From DATJLY01 sp035604195 (GTDB lineage Bacteria > Pseudomonadota > Alphaproteobacteria > ATCC43930 > CGMCC-115725): DNA of 54,004 bases. A program made the translations under genes and the position numbers. Within the stretch, counting starts at the first letter, position 1. Each line of letters begins with the position of its first letter. The stretch lies in assembly GCA_035604195.1 (NCBI GenBank), contig DATNIY010000004.1:1-54004 (forward strand), given 5' to 3'. This document shows, in pieces, positions 15,890-24,352 of this stretch. Under the pieces are notes generated by a model that worked only from the letters and a program-made list of their open reading frames with translations, ran no database searches and had not been told where the DNA came from.

Positions 15890-17017
15890 TCACGCTTTCT
15901 CGCGCGAGCCCATGCGGGCGAGGCGCGGCAGGACCTCTTGGCAGAAATAGGGCAGCTCGTCGGCGTAATTCACCAGCGACACCGCGATCCCCTTGAACCC
16001 GGCGGCGCTGAGCTTGCCCAGCTCGGCCGCGACCGCGTCGAGATTGCCGACGATGGGAACGCCGCCGAGCCCGTTGGCGAAATGGTTCCGCATCTGCACG
16101 AACTCGCCGGGATAGGTCGTGGGCGTGATGTTCTTCATGGCCAGGATGTTGTCGACCGCGGACCAATCGGCGTGGTCGAGCACGCAATGGCGGTAGTAGT
16201 CCTCGGCCTCCGCGGTCGTCGGGCGGCAAGTGACGACGCCGACCGTGTAAACGTCGATCTCGCGGCCGCCGTCTTTCGCCAGCGCCTTGACTTTGCGGAT
16301 GTGCTCCGCCGATTCGCCGAGGGTGCCGCGCGTCGTCGACGAGAACAGCGCATCGCAGTTGCGGATGGCGAAGGCCTGGCCGGTCTTTGACGCGCCGGCG
16401 TTCATGATCACCGGCCGCGTTCCGCCAAAGGGCTTGGGCTTGGAGCGCACCTTCTTCAGCTTGATGAATTGTCCGTCGAAGTCGAGATCGTCGGGCTCGG
16501 ACCACATCATCTTGATGGCGTCGATCCATTCCTGCCCGTATTCGTAGCGCAGCTCGTGATCGCGCTGATGGACGCCGAACATCTCGAACTCGCCCTCGTT
16601 CCAGCCGACGACGATGTTGAGACCGAAGCGGCCCTCGCCGATTTGATCGGCGGTGACGAACTCCTTGGCGGCGATGACGGGATGGATGAGCGGCGCATGC
16701 ACGGTTCCGAAGACCGTGAGGCGCTTCGTCTTGGCGAGAAGGCCCGTGGCCCAAGTCACGGTCTCGAGCGTCGCGCCCTGGTAGTCGGTGTCGCCGCCAT
16801 AGCCCTTCCAGCGGCCGATCGGCAACATGAACTCGATGCCGGCCGCGTCCGCCATTTGCGCGAGCCGCAGGCAATCCTGCCAGCTGCCGGACCAGCGCTC
16901 CGGCACCATGGTCACCGCGCGGCCCGATGAGCAATTGGCGCCGAACAGGCCGAGCTTCAGCGCGTTGGCGCTGTACATCGACACGCGGTCGCGCATCGCG
17001 ACGCTTTCAGCCGGCAA
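15890..17017 (-). CDS. LLM-class flavin-dependent monooxygenase (RutA/SsuD-like)
   Basis: A 375-residue luciferase-like monooxygenase. The N-terminus GANCSSGRAVTMVPERW and the segment IEFMLPIGRWKGYGGDTDYQ closely follow the pyrimidine monooxygenase RutA and related LLM enzymes; GLNIVVGWNEGEFEMFG and VIMNAGASKTGQAFA are FMN-site regions. It should use reduced FMN and O2 to oxidise a heterocycle, sulfonate or similar compound. None of rutB-G is adjacent, so pyrimidine use is not supported. The start is a TTG at 17017 preceded by GGGAGGGAGGGG; the first ATG (16996) has no comparable ribosome site. Confidence 0.85.
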   Translation of the reverse strand: MPAESVAMRDRVSMYSANALKLGLFGANCSSGRAVTMVPERWSGSWQDCLRLAQMADAAGIEFMLPIGRWKGYGGDTDYQGATLETVTWATGLLAKTKRLTVFGTVHAPLIHPVIAAKEFVTADQIGEGRFGLNIVVGWNEGEFEMFGVHQRDHELRYEYGQEWIDAIKMMWSEPDDLDFDGQFIKLKKVRSKPKPFGGTRPVIMNAGASKTGQAFAIRNCDALFSSTTRGTLGESAEHIRKVKALAKDGGREIDVYTVGVVTCRPTTAEAEDYYRHCVLDHADWSAVDNILAMKNITPTTYPGEFVQMRNHFANGLGGVPIVGNLDAVAAELGKLSAAGFKGIAVSLVNYADELPYFCQEVLPRLARMGSREKA

Positions 17018-17083
17018 GGCCCCTCCCTCCCTGGCTATCCCGCATCAAACACCAACGCCGCTTCCTGTCAACCGGCGGAATGC

Positions 17084-17107
17084 CGGCGAGCGCTTTGGCG
17101 CTCGCCG
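17084..17107 (-). terminator. Perfect 10-bp hairpin downstream of the lipoprotein gene
   Basis: CGGCGAGCGC (17084-17093) and GCGCTCGCCG (17098-17107) pair perfectly around a 4-base loop. It lies about 95 bases past the minus-strand lipoprotein stop and upstream of the flavin oxidoreductase start. There is no T tract on either side, so intrinsic termination is uncertain; it could equally be an mRNA-end stabiliser. Confidence 0.4.
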
Positions 17108-17201
17108 ATACGACGGAGGCGTCAGCCGCGACGCTTCTCTACCTCGGCGATGCAAACTCAGCGTCTATTTGAGGGAGTCGAAGCCCGACCGAGCAAGCGG
17201 C

Positions 17202-17717
17202 CTAGCGAACCAGTTCGCCGCCTGCTGCGATACACTCTTGCAAATGATCAGGCAGGGCGAACATCGACGTTCCCGGCTCGATGCAGCGGGGAGGTAGCAC
17301 TATGATTTCACGCTGGTATGGGCGGGGAGGTAGCACCGTCACTACACTCTCGGATGGGATCTGCGCGGCCTGTACGACGGGCGTGACTTCGCCGCTCTGC
17401 GGAGCTGCCGCTACGACCGGCGCGACCGCACTGCTCTGCGGAGCTTCCGGGGTGTAACCGATAGCCATCATGCAATCGTCATAGGTCGCAGCCTGAGCAA
17501 AGCTTGTCCCGATGGCGTTACCAATCGCAGCCCCTGCGACGAAACGCGCTGAACCTTGTGCGTAAAAATCCCCGGAATTCATGCCGCGAGCCATAAGCCG
17601 GCAACGCGCACTGTCTTGGCTGAGCTGGGCTGGAGTCCCGCCCGGCTTGACCCCAAACTGATCCACGCAGCCTGTGACAGCAACCACTAGCGCGGCAGCT
17701 ACGAGCAAATGTCGCAT
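17202..17717 (-). CDS. Small lipoprotein with glycine-zipper segment and proline-rich tail
   Basis: A 171-residue protein starting at ATG 17717 behind GGAGG; an open stretch upstream to 17744 has no better site. A lipoprotein signal ends in VTGC (Cys17), so the mature protein should be membrane-anchored. The mature part has CRLMARGM (Cys39) and DDCMMAIGY, a pattern common in small proteobacterial lipoproteins, and a glycine-zipper-like FVAGAAIGNAIGTSFAQ. The rest is low complexity: two similar Ala/Pro/Val blocks (SSAVAPVVAAAPQSGEV and a following VTPVVQAAQ) and two LPPR motifs. It is probably an envelope protein; no specific function can be assigned. Confidence 0.65.
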   Translation of the reverse strand: MRHLLVAAALVVAVTGCVDQFGVKPGGTPAQLSQDSARCRLMARGMNSGDFYAQGSARFVAGAAIGNAIGTSFAQAATYDDCMMAIGYTPEAPQSSAVAPVVAAAPQSGEVTPVVQAAQIPSESVVTVLPPRPYQREIIVLPPRCIEPGTSMFALPDHLQECIAAGGELVR

Positions 17718-18012
17718 CTCAGCCTCCAAGGCTTCTGCAACCATGGATTGTGAGACCGAATGTTTTCCGGAATCCTAAAGACCACGGGAGGCGTCGTTTT
17801 GCCACGGGCGACTGCCGTCAGGCGTCGTAAGCCCTGCGGGCGGCGTTAACCGTTCGCTGTTAAGCAAATGTATTCACGATCAGTCCGGGTGGTTGCCGGT
17901 TCTGCAGGAGTGGCTCGACGAGCTTGACCAACACTTTTCCGGCTTGCTGCGGCCCGTCCTAGCGTTGCCGAGGTGGCGCTGAATAGGCCGAGCGGGATGC
18001 CGTGGCCGCACT
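17718..18012. other. 295-base gap with no supported gene
   Basis: No start with a ribosome site and no recognisable family were found here. A short plus-strand frame ends in SGWLPVLQEWLDELDQHFSG and then a stop at about 17983; it has coding-like composition but no start, so it could be the tail of a decayed gene. The region is less GC-rich than its neighbours. Confidence 0.3.
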
Positions 18013-18726
18013 TCACCGCAAACCGAAATAGGCCCGCCGGAGCGCGTCATTCTCGTGCATCTCGCTCACCGTTCCGGCGAAGCCGATGCGGCCGCCGTCG
18101 AGGCTATAGGCGCGGTCGGCAAGCTCGAGAAACTTGACGTTCTGCTCGGCGATGAGCAGCGTGACGCCGTGGCCGCGGAACTGCGCGAGAATGCGGATCA
18201 CTTCCTTGACGAAGAGCGGCGAGAGGCCCGCCGACGGCTCGTCCATGACCAGAAGGCGCGGATTGCCGGCGAGCGCCTTGGCGATGCCGAGCATCTTGCG
18301 TTGGCCGCCCGAGAGGCTGCTCGCGAGCGCGCTGCGGCGCTCGCCCAAGGCGGGAAAGACCGCATAAAGCTCCTCGGCGCGCGTGCGGATCTCGCGCTTG
18401 GGCAGGAATTGCGCGCCAATCTGAATGTTCTCGTCGATGGTGAGGCCGGCGAAGACGGCGGTCTCGGACATATAGACCATGCCCTTGCGGACCCGCCGGT
18501 CGGTGCGCAGATGCGTCACGTCTGCGCCGCCGAAGAGGATGCGGCCGCTCCACACCGGAATGAGGCCCATCGCCGCCTTGAGCAAGGTCGACTTGCCGGC
18601 CCCGTTGGCGCCGAGGAGAACCACGGTCTCGCGTTCGTAAACATCGAGCTCGACGCCCCACAGCACTTGCACGCGGCCATAGCCGCCATCGATGCCGCTG
18701 ATTTCGAGGAGCGGCTCAGCCGGCAT
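18013..18726 (-). CDS. livF: LIV-type ABC transporter ATP-binding protein (LivF type)
   Basis: A 237-residue ABC ATPase. Walker A is LLGANGAGKSTLL, the signature LSGGQRKMLGIAKAL and Walker B LLVMDEPSAGLSP. The short C-terminus after the H-loop (LLIAEQNVKFLELADRAY) is typical of LivF. It pairs with LivG to power import of branched-chain amino acids or related acids. ATG 18726 lies inside the livG 3' end (11-base overlap) with GGGAGC upstream, so a longer frame to 18810 is rejected. It is the last gene of a five-gene minus-strand operon. Confidence 0.9.
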   Translation of the reverse strand: MPAEPLLEISGIDGGYGRVQVLWGVELDVYERETVVLLGANGAGKSTLLKAAMGLIPVWSGRILFGGADVTHLRTDRRVRKGMVYMSETAVFAGLTIDENIQIGAQFLPKREIRTRAEELYAVFPALGERRSALASSLSGGQRKMLGIAKALAGNPRLLVMDEPSAGLSPLFVKEVIRILAQFRGHGVTLLIAEQNVKFLELADRAYSLDGGRIGFAGTVSEMHENDALRRAYFGLR

Positions 18727-19441
18727 CGTCCGCTCCCAGGAAGACCTCGACGACGCGCTTGTCGCGGACGGCGTCGGCGAGCACGCCTTCGAAGATTTCG
18801 TGACCGGCATTGACGACGATGACGCGGTCGGTGATCTGATCGATGAAGCCCATGAGGTGCTCGACCACCAGGAGCGCGATGCCGGAGCGGGCCAGCTCCT
18901 TGAGGCGCAAGGCCACGCGCTCGACCTCGGCCGGGTTCAATCCGGCGGCGAGCTCGTCGACCAGAAGAAGCCGCGGCCCGGTGGCGAGCGCCCGCGCCAG
19001 ATCGAGCATCTTCTGCTGCGCGCCGTTGAGTTCGCCGGCGCGGCGCTCGGCGAATTCCCCGAGATCGAGCGAAGCGAGCAGCGCGCCGGCCTCGACCGGA
19101 CCGCTGGCGCTTCGGCCATAGGCGATCGCGACATCGACATTCTCGCGCACGGTGAGGGTGAGAAAGGGCTTCGGCACCTGGAAGGTGCGGTTGATGCCGA
19201 GATGCACCAGGCGGTGCGGCGGCAGCCCGCCGATCGACCGCCCGGCGAAGCGGACCTCGCCGCCATCCGGCGCATAGAGGCCGGAGACGACATTGATGCA
19301 AGTGGTCTTGCCCGAGCCGTTAGGGCCGACGAGCCCGAGGATCTCGCCCGGCGCGAGCACGAGGCTGAATTCGTCGAGCGCGCGGAAGGCGCCGAAGCGC
19401 TTGACCAGATGATCGATGACCAGGAGCGGCTCAGGGGACAT
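18716..19441 (-). CDS. livG: LIV-type ABC transporter ATP-binding protein (LivG type, degenerate signature)
   Basis: A 241-residue ABC ATPase starting at ATG 19441, overlapping the livM end by 11 bases. Walker A is LVGPNGSGKTT (about 37-47) and the Q-loop region is NRTFQVPKPF. The signature reads LNGAQQKM (about 138) instead of the usual LSGGQ or LAYGQQ, and Walker B is followed by Leu rather than Pro (LLLVDELAAGLNP). The H-loop His is present in LLVVEHLMGF. LivG-type ATPases vary in the signature, so the protein is probably active, but the changes are notable. Works with LivF, LivH and LivM encoded alongside. Confidence 0.88.
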   Translation of the reverse strand: MSPEPLLVIDHLVKRFGAFRALDEFSLVLAPGEILGLVGPNGSGKTTCINVVSGLYAPDGGEVRFAGRSIGGLPPHRLVHLGINRTFQVPKPFLTLTVRENVDVAIAYGRSASGPVEAGALLASLDLGEFAERRAGELNGAQQKMLDLARALATGPRLLLVDELAAGLNPAEVERVALRLKELARSGIALLVVEHLMGFIDQITDRVIVVNAGHEIFEGVLADAVRDKRVVEVFLGADDAG

Positions 19442-20351
19442 CGATGCCCCAGCGGCGCAGCAGCGAGGCGAGCCCATTCGGCAGGAACAGCACCAGCACC
19501 ATGATCAGCAAGCCGTAGATGAGCTGGAAATACTGCGGCGTGGTGATGCCGATGGTGTTGTAAATGCCGTAGAGGATGATGACGCCCAAGAGCGGCCCGA
19601 GCACCGTCGCCGGGCCGCCGAAGAGCGCGAAGACGATGGCGAAGATGCTGAATTCGCTGCCGAACACGGTCTCGGGATAGAACACCGAGACATACCAGGC
19701 GAAGACGCTGCCCGCGAGCCCGGCGATGAGCGCCGAGATGAGCCAGGCGATGACGCGCTCGCGCACCACGTTGATGCCGGCCATGCCGGCGCTGATCGGG
19801 TCCTCGCGGATCGCCTGCAGCGCCATGCCGAAGCGCGAATTGCGCAGATAGACGACGGTCATCAGCGTCGCCGCGAGGATCGCCAAGGCCACGCCATAGG
19901 CGAGCGTCGGCTGGTAGATGCCGTTCAAGGCGATGCCATAGGGCCCCTTGGTGATGTCCTGGAGATCGGGATTCGAGACCACCTGCAGCACGGCCAATGC
20001 CGCGGCGAGATTGGCGATCGAGAAATAGGCGCCGGAGAGACGCAAGAGCGGCGTGAGCAGCAGCCCCAGCAGCACCGCGGCCGCACCGCCCGCCACGAGC
20101 GCCAAGAGCGGCGGCGTCGCCAGATGCACGACCATGAGCGAGAAGCCATAGGCGCCCGTGCCGAAGAAGCCGACATAGCCGAACGGCAAATAGCCGGTGA
20201 AGCCGTAGATGACGTTGACGCCTTGCGCCAAAAGCATGAACACGACGAAGTTGAAGAGCAGCAGATGATTGCCATAGAGCGCCGGCAGCACCGCCATGGC
20301 GCCGACGACCGGGACGACGATGGCGAGCGCGTGGCGCCACAGCCTAGGCAC
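19431..20351 (-). CDS. livM: LIV-type ABC transporter permease (LivM type)
   Basis: A 306-residue inner-membrane protein with about 8-10 hydrophobic segments. The run LLAQGVNVIYGFTGYLPFGY followed by VGFFGTGAYGF is the LivM counterpart of the family motif (NxxxGxxGxxSxGxxxFxGxGAY), and the EDPISAGMAGINVVRER loop is the ATPase-coupling segment. It forms the channel with LivH. The ATG at 20351 lies within the livH 3' end (8-base overlap). Ends in LPNGLASLLRRWG, as usual for the family. Confidence 0.9.
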   Translation of the reverse strand: MPRLWRHALAIVVPVVGAMAVLPALYGNHLLLFNFVVFMLLAQGVNVIYGFTGYLPFGYVGFFGTGAYGFSLMVVHLATPPLLALVAGGAAAVLLGLLLTPLLRLSGAYFSIANLAAALAVLQVVSNPDLQDITKGPYGIALNGIYQPTLAYGVALAILAATLMTVVYLRNSRFGMALQAIREDPISAGMAGINVVRERVIAWLISALIAGLAGSVFAWYVSVFYPETVFGSEFSIFAIVFALFGGPATVLGPLLGVIILYGIYNTIGITTPQYFQLIYGLLIMVLVLFLPNGLASLLRRWGIDVP

Positions 20352-21267
20352 GGCGCACCTGCCGGCCGAGAAGGCCGCTCGGCCGCACCAGCAGAATGGC
20401 GATGAGCAAGAGATAGGGCAGCAGATTGGCCCAGGAGCTGAAATAGCTCTGCATCAGCATGTAGGAGATGCCATAGAGCACGCCGCCCAGGACCGTGCCG
20501 AGCGGGTTGCCGAGCGAGCCGATGACGATGACCGCGAAGGAGACGATGGTCACGTCGACGCCCATCGCCGGGGTGATGCTGCCGAGCATGAAGGGCGCGA
20601 ATAGGCCGGAAATTGCCGCGAGCGCGATGCCGACGCCGAAGGCGATGGCGGAGACGCGATGGACGTTGATGCCGCTGCTCAGGGCTTCCTCGCGCTGCAC
20701 CATGACGGCGCGCGTGAGATAGCCGAGGCGCGTGCGATAGAGATAGAGAAAGATCAGGAACACGGCCAGGGCGCTGACGATGGCGCTGACGATCCAGGCC
20801 GCGGGGAAGGTCTGGCCGAAGAGCGTTACCGGGCCGGGGGCGACCTTCCGCCCGGCGAACCAGCTTTCGACCGCGGCGACCGGCCGGCCGAGCTCGATGC
20901 CGGGGATCGAGCGCTCGCTGGTGCCGAAGGCGATGGTGGTGAGCGCCTCGATCACCTGCGAGAAGCCGAAGAACAGGATGATCGAGAGCATTTCGGGATC
21001 GCGCGCCGCCAAGAGCCGCGGCACCAGCAGGTAATAGAGCGGCAGCCCCGCCATCATGAACAGGAACAATGCGATCGGTATCGCCGGCAGTGGATTGACC
21101 GCGAACAGATTGAACAGCCAGAAGGCGAGAAACCCGCCCAGCATCAAGAAGTCGCCATGCGCGAGATTGACGATGCGCATGACGCCGAACACCAGATTGA
21201 GGCCAAGCCCAATCAGCGTGAAATAGAGACCGAAGAGCAATCCGGCGAGGAGCGAATAGATCAGCAT
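20344..21267 (-). CDS. livH: LIV-type ABC transporter permease (LivH type)
   Basis: A 307-residue inner-membrane permease. GLGLNLVFGVMRIVNLAHGD followed by FLMLGGF is the LivH N-terminal motif; the REEALSSGINVHRVSAIAF segment is the coupling loop to the ATPases, and the protein ends in LLVRPSGLLG. It lies 50 bases after the binding-protein gene, so all five genes (binding protein, livH, livM, livG, livF) appear co-transcribed. Confidence 0.92.
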   Translation of the reverse strand: MLIYSLLAGLLFGLYFTLIGLGLNLVFGVMRIVNLAHGDFLMLGGFLAFWLFNLFAVNPLPAIPIALFLFMMAGLPLYYLLVPRLLAARDPEMLSIILFFGFSQVIEALTTIAFGTSERSIPGIELGRPVAAVESWFAGRKVAPGPVTLFGQTFPAAWIVSAIVSALAVFLIFLYLYRTRLGYLTRAVMVQREEALSSGINVHRVSAIAFGVGIALAAISGLFAPFMLGSITPAMGVDVTIVSFAVIVIGSLGNPLGTVLGGVLYGISYMLMQSYFSSWANLLPYLLLIAILLVRPSGLLGRQVRRA

Positions 21268-21317
21268 GGGACGCCGGCGCCGCGCCGCACTACGCCGGCC
21301 GCCCCCTCACCCAACCG

Positions 21318-22571
21318 TCACGGCGCCGGATAGATCGCCTTGCCGGTCGCCACGTCGTGCGGATAGACGGTGACGAACTTGATGTGCTTGTCCTTGTCGA
21401 GGGCCAATTGTCCCAAAGGCGTGATCTCGCCGATTTGCGCGCCCATCTCGTCGATCGCGAAGGTGCCGTCGAGCGTGCGCAGATTGCCGGAGAGGCTGGC
21501 GATCGCGTTGCGCAGCGCAAGCTGATCGAGGCTGTCGGCGACGGACAGCGCCTTTTCGAGGACCAAGCCGGTGGTATAGCCGGCCACCGAATTGAAGCCG
21601 AACTCGACCTTGCCGTCGGTGTATTTCTTGTCCCAGGCCGCCTTGTATTGCGCGAGGTTCATGCCGAAGCTGGCCTGATAGGCGATCTCCGAGGACGGCA
21701 CGTAGGTATAGACGTATTGCAGTCCCTCCCCGCCGACATTCTTCTCCAGCACATTGGTCTCGAGCCCGGGATAGATGCAGAACACCATCTTGAACTTCGT
21801 GCCGCTGTCCTGAAGGTTGCGCAGAAAGGCGATGTCGTTGCCGTCATAGCCCAGCTCGATCACCGCATCGGGATTGGTCGCGCGGATGTTGTTGATGAGC
21901 ACGGTGTAGTTCGAAGTCTTGGTCTCCACCCCCTGGTCGTAGACGATGTCGATGCCGGCCTTGGCCTCGGTGATGAACTTGCGCACCGCATTGGCCTGGG
22001 TGGTGGTGAAGTCGTTGGTGGAATAGAGCAGCGCCACCCGCTTGATGCCCAGGGCCGGCCCGTCATGGGTGATGAAGTCGGCAAGCGGCTTCGGCCAGAT
22101 GGTCGAGACCGGATCCGACATCAGCGCGATGTAGGGGTTGTCGGCGGTGAAGAAATTGGCGCCGGTGCCGGTCTGGTCGATGAGCAGCATCTTGTGGTTG
22201 CGCGCGATCGGCACCGCCGGGGCGGTCAGCACCGAGCCCGAATCGGTGATGAGGATATCGACCTTGTCCTGGGTGATGAGCTGATCGTAGAGCGTCGCCG
22301 CGGTGGCGGGATTGCTCTGATCATCGTAGGCGACGAGCTTGACCGGAATCTTCTTGTTGAAGGCTTTGACGAAGACGCCGCCTTCGGCGTTCGCCTGTTC
22401 GGCCCAGAGCTTGAGTCCGTAGTGGACCGGCATGGAGATGACCGCGAAGGGGCCGGCCGACGCGTAGAGCGTGCCGAACTTGATTTCCTTGGGCGCCTCC
22501 GCCGCTTGCGCGGCGCCGCAAAGCGCGACGATCGAGGCCAGTCCCAATCCGCAGACGAGCTTTTGAAACAT
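21318..22571 (-). CDS. LIV-type ABC transporter periplasmic substrate-binding protein
   Basis: A 417-residue exported protein; ATG 22571 is preceded by GGGAGGAT. The signal peptide covers about residues 1-23 (ends CGAAQA). The mature protein has the type I periplasmic-binding fold typical of LivJ/amide/urea binders: KEIKFGTLYASAGPFAVISM, LVAYDDQSNPATAATLYDQL and a LIDQTGTGANFF segment. It is the first gene of the transporter operon and is normally the most highly expressed. The ligand is not evident; LIV-type binders take amino acids, amides, urea or aromatic acids. Upstream a minus-strand TTGACC (22641-22636) may be a -35, but no good -10 follows. Confidence 0.88.
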   Translation of the reverse strand: MFQKLVCGLGLASIVALCGAAQAAEAPKEIKFGTLYASAGPFAVISMPVHYGLKLWAEQANAEGGVFVKAFNKKIPVKLVAYDDQSNPATAATLYDQLITQDKVDILITDSGSVLTAPAVPIARNHKMLLIDQTGTGANFFTADNPYIALMSDPVSTIWPKPLADFITHDGPALGIKRVALLYSTNDFTTTQANAVRKFITEAKAGIDIVYDQGVETKTSNYTVLINNIRATNPDAVIELGYDGNDIAFLRNLQDSGTKFKMVFCIYPGLETNVLEKNVGGEGLQYVYTYVPSSEIAYQASFGMNLAQYKAAWDKKYTDGKVEFGFNSVAGYTTGLVLEKALSVADSLDQLALRNAIASLSGNLRTLDGTFAIDEMGAQIGEITPLGQLALDKDKHIKFVTVYPHDVATGKAIYPAP

Positions 22572-22675
22572 TGTGCATCCTCCCTCGCTGTCGCATGGCG
22601 ATATTGCCGCAATAGTGGCGCGCGGCGGCAGGGCCGGTCAACCCGGCATCCCGCAATAGGATTTGGGCTCCATGC

Positions 22676-24352
22676 TCACGCCTCCCCCTGGTCAGGCCCG
22701 GCATGGCCGCTCACGCGCGCGAGCAGCGCGTCGGCATCCACGGGCAGGCGGTTGGCGCGCCAAGCGACGATCTGGTCCGGCCGGATGAGCACGAGATCGG
22801 CCTCGTAAAGGTCGCGGATCTCCTCGCCCGGAAGCTCCAGCACCGAGAGCGGCATGCCGCGGCGGGCGGCGGCGCGCACGAAAGCGTCAGCCTGCGGCGC
22901 CGCCGGCCCAAGCCGCAGCAGGTTGAAGCCGAGGCCGAAGCGGTCAAACAGCGAGTCCTCCTCCGGCAGCCAAAGATGCGGCGCGCGGCCGCCGGGCGTG
23001 GCCGTCGGAACATAGACATTGGCGTCGTCGGGCGGCGGCGCCGTGCCGTCCGACAGGATCAGCGGCGAGCCGTCATAGCGCGTGCCGAAGGTGATGCCGG
23101 GGATGTTGAACTCGGCGCGCGCATGGCGGTTCAAATATTCGCCGGCGTCCCGGCGCGCCGCCTCTCCGGCCGGCGTCTCCTCCTCGATCTCCGGCGGCGG
23201 CATATAACCGCCGATCGAATCGGCGAAGCGCCGGGCATAGAGGGTATTTCGCTTCGCCACCGGCTGGCGCTCCAACTCGTAACTCGCGAGCAGCCCCGCC
23301 CCGCCCCAGCCCTCGACCAGCGCCTGGAGCTTCCAGGCGAGATTGACCGCGTCCTCGACCGCTGTGTTGTAGCCGAGCCCGCCCGTCGGCGTGAAGAGAT
23401 GCACGGCATCGCCGCCAAGCAATACGCGGCCTTGGCGGAAACGCTCGGCGACGAGGGTCAATCCCGCCGTCCAGGACAAGTGATTGATGATCGCGATTTC
23501 GCATTCCCGCCCGAGCGTCGGGAAAAACATCGCGCGGGCCATGGCCTCGGTGATCGTGCGCTCGGCTTCCTCGCGCCGGAGCTGGGTCAAGAAGACGAAC
23601 TCCCCTTGCCCGTCGAGCGCGATGAGGACGCCGCGCCGCTCGCGGTTGACCGCCCAATACTGCCAGGCACGCGGCGCCTCGATCACGCGATAGAGCTCGG
23701 GCGAGCGCAGATAGATCGCATGCATGCGTCCGCCCATGAAGTCGCGCAGCACGGTTTCGCCCTCGTAATTGATGCCGAGCTGCTTGCGCACCAGGCTGCG
23801 CGGCCCGTCGCAGCCGACGACATAGCGCGCGGCAAAGCTGCGGCGCTCGCCGCCGGCGACGCGCTCGGCCTCGACGGTGACCTGGTCGACCGCCTCGGCA
23901 AGGCCGGTGACGCGCCAGCCATAGCGCAGACTGACCGCCGGCAAGCGCTCGGCATGGGCGTGCATGATCCGCTCGATGTACATCTGCGAGCAGCGATGCG
24001 GCAGCTCCGCGGCGCTCCACGAGCCCGAAAGCTCCTTGGCGAGATCGCGCGCGCGGCTCGAGGTCGGCAGCGCGAAGCGCGCGAGCTCATGCTTGCTCAA
24101 GCGGGTGAAATAGGCGACATCTGTCGGATAGTCGGGCGGCAGTCCTTGCGAGCGCACCGTCTCGGCGAAGCCCAGGCGGCGGAAATATTCCATGGTGCGG
24201 GCTTGCGTCGCGTTCGCCTGCGGATAGGGCGAGGTCGCGGGCTTGTCGTCGAACAGCAGAGTCGAAACGCCGCGATGGCCGAGTTCGCTCGCCAGCATCA
24301 GTCCGCACGGGCCCCCGCCGACCAGGATGACCGCGGCGTCGAGCGCGCTCAT
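22676..24352 (-). CDS. FAD-dependent aromatic-ring monooxygenase (PheA/TfdB/MhpA family)
   Basis: A 558-residue flavoprotein hydroxylase. The dinucleotide-binding motif is VILVGGGPCGLMLASELGHRG (about residues 8-28), the DG motif VVGCDGPRSLVR (about 178-189) and the GD motif LLGGDAVHLFTPTGGLGYNT (about 311-330), followed by AVEDAVNLAWKL. A thioredoxin-like C-terminal domain (from about residue 450) is typical of phenol and 3-hydroxyphenylpropionate hydroxylases. It should hydroxylate a phenolic or related ring using NAD(P)H and O2. The ATG (24352) overlaps the TRAP large-permease stop by four bases (ATGA), so enzyme and importer are co-translated, implying that the importer brings in its substrate. 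Confidence 0.88.
   Translation of the reverse strand: MSALDAAVILVGGGPCGLMLASELGHRGVSTLLFDDKPATSPYPQANATQARTMEYFRRLGFAETVRSQGLPPDYPTDVAYFTRLSKHELARFALPTSSRARDLAKELSGSWSAAELPHRCSQMYIERIMHAHAERLPAVSLRYGWRVTGLAEAVDQVTVEAERVAGGERRSFAARYVVGCDGPRSLVRKQLGINYEGETVLRDFMGGRMHAIYLRSPELYRVIEAPRAWQYWAVNRERRGVLIALDGQGEFVFLTQLRREEAERTITEAMARAMFFPTLGRECEIAIINHLSWTAGLTLVAERFRQGRVLLGGDAVHLFTPTGGLGYNTAVEDAVNLAWKLQALVEGWGGAGLLASYELERQPVAKRNTLYARRFADSIGGYMPPPEIEEETPAGEAARRDAGEYLNRHARAEFNIPGITFGTRYDGSPLILSDGTAPPPDDANVYVPTATPGGRAPHLWLPEEDSLFDRFGLGFNLLRLGPAAPQADAFVRAAARRGMPLSVLELPGEEIRDLYEADLVLIRPDQIVAWRANRLPVDADALLARVSGHAGPDQGEA

Noticed and set aside
15890..17017. Assignment as rutA (pyrimidine monooxygenase)
   Set aside because: The motifs are RutA-like but none of rutB-G is adjacent, so the specific symbol is not supported.
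17762..17851. A 29-codon plus-strand frame starting MFSGILKTTGG
   Set aside because: Very short, no ribosome site, Arg-rich end and no family; not called as a gene.
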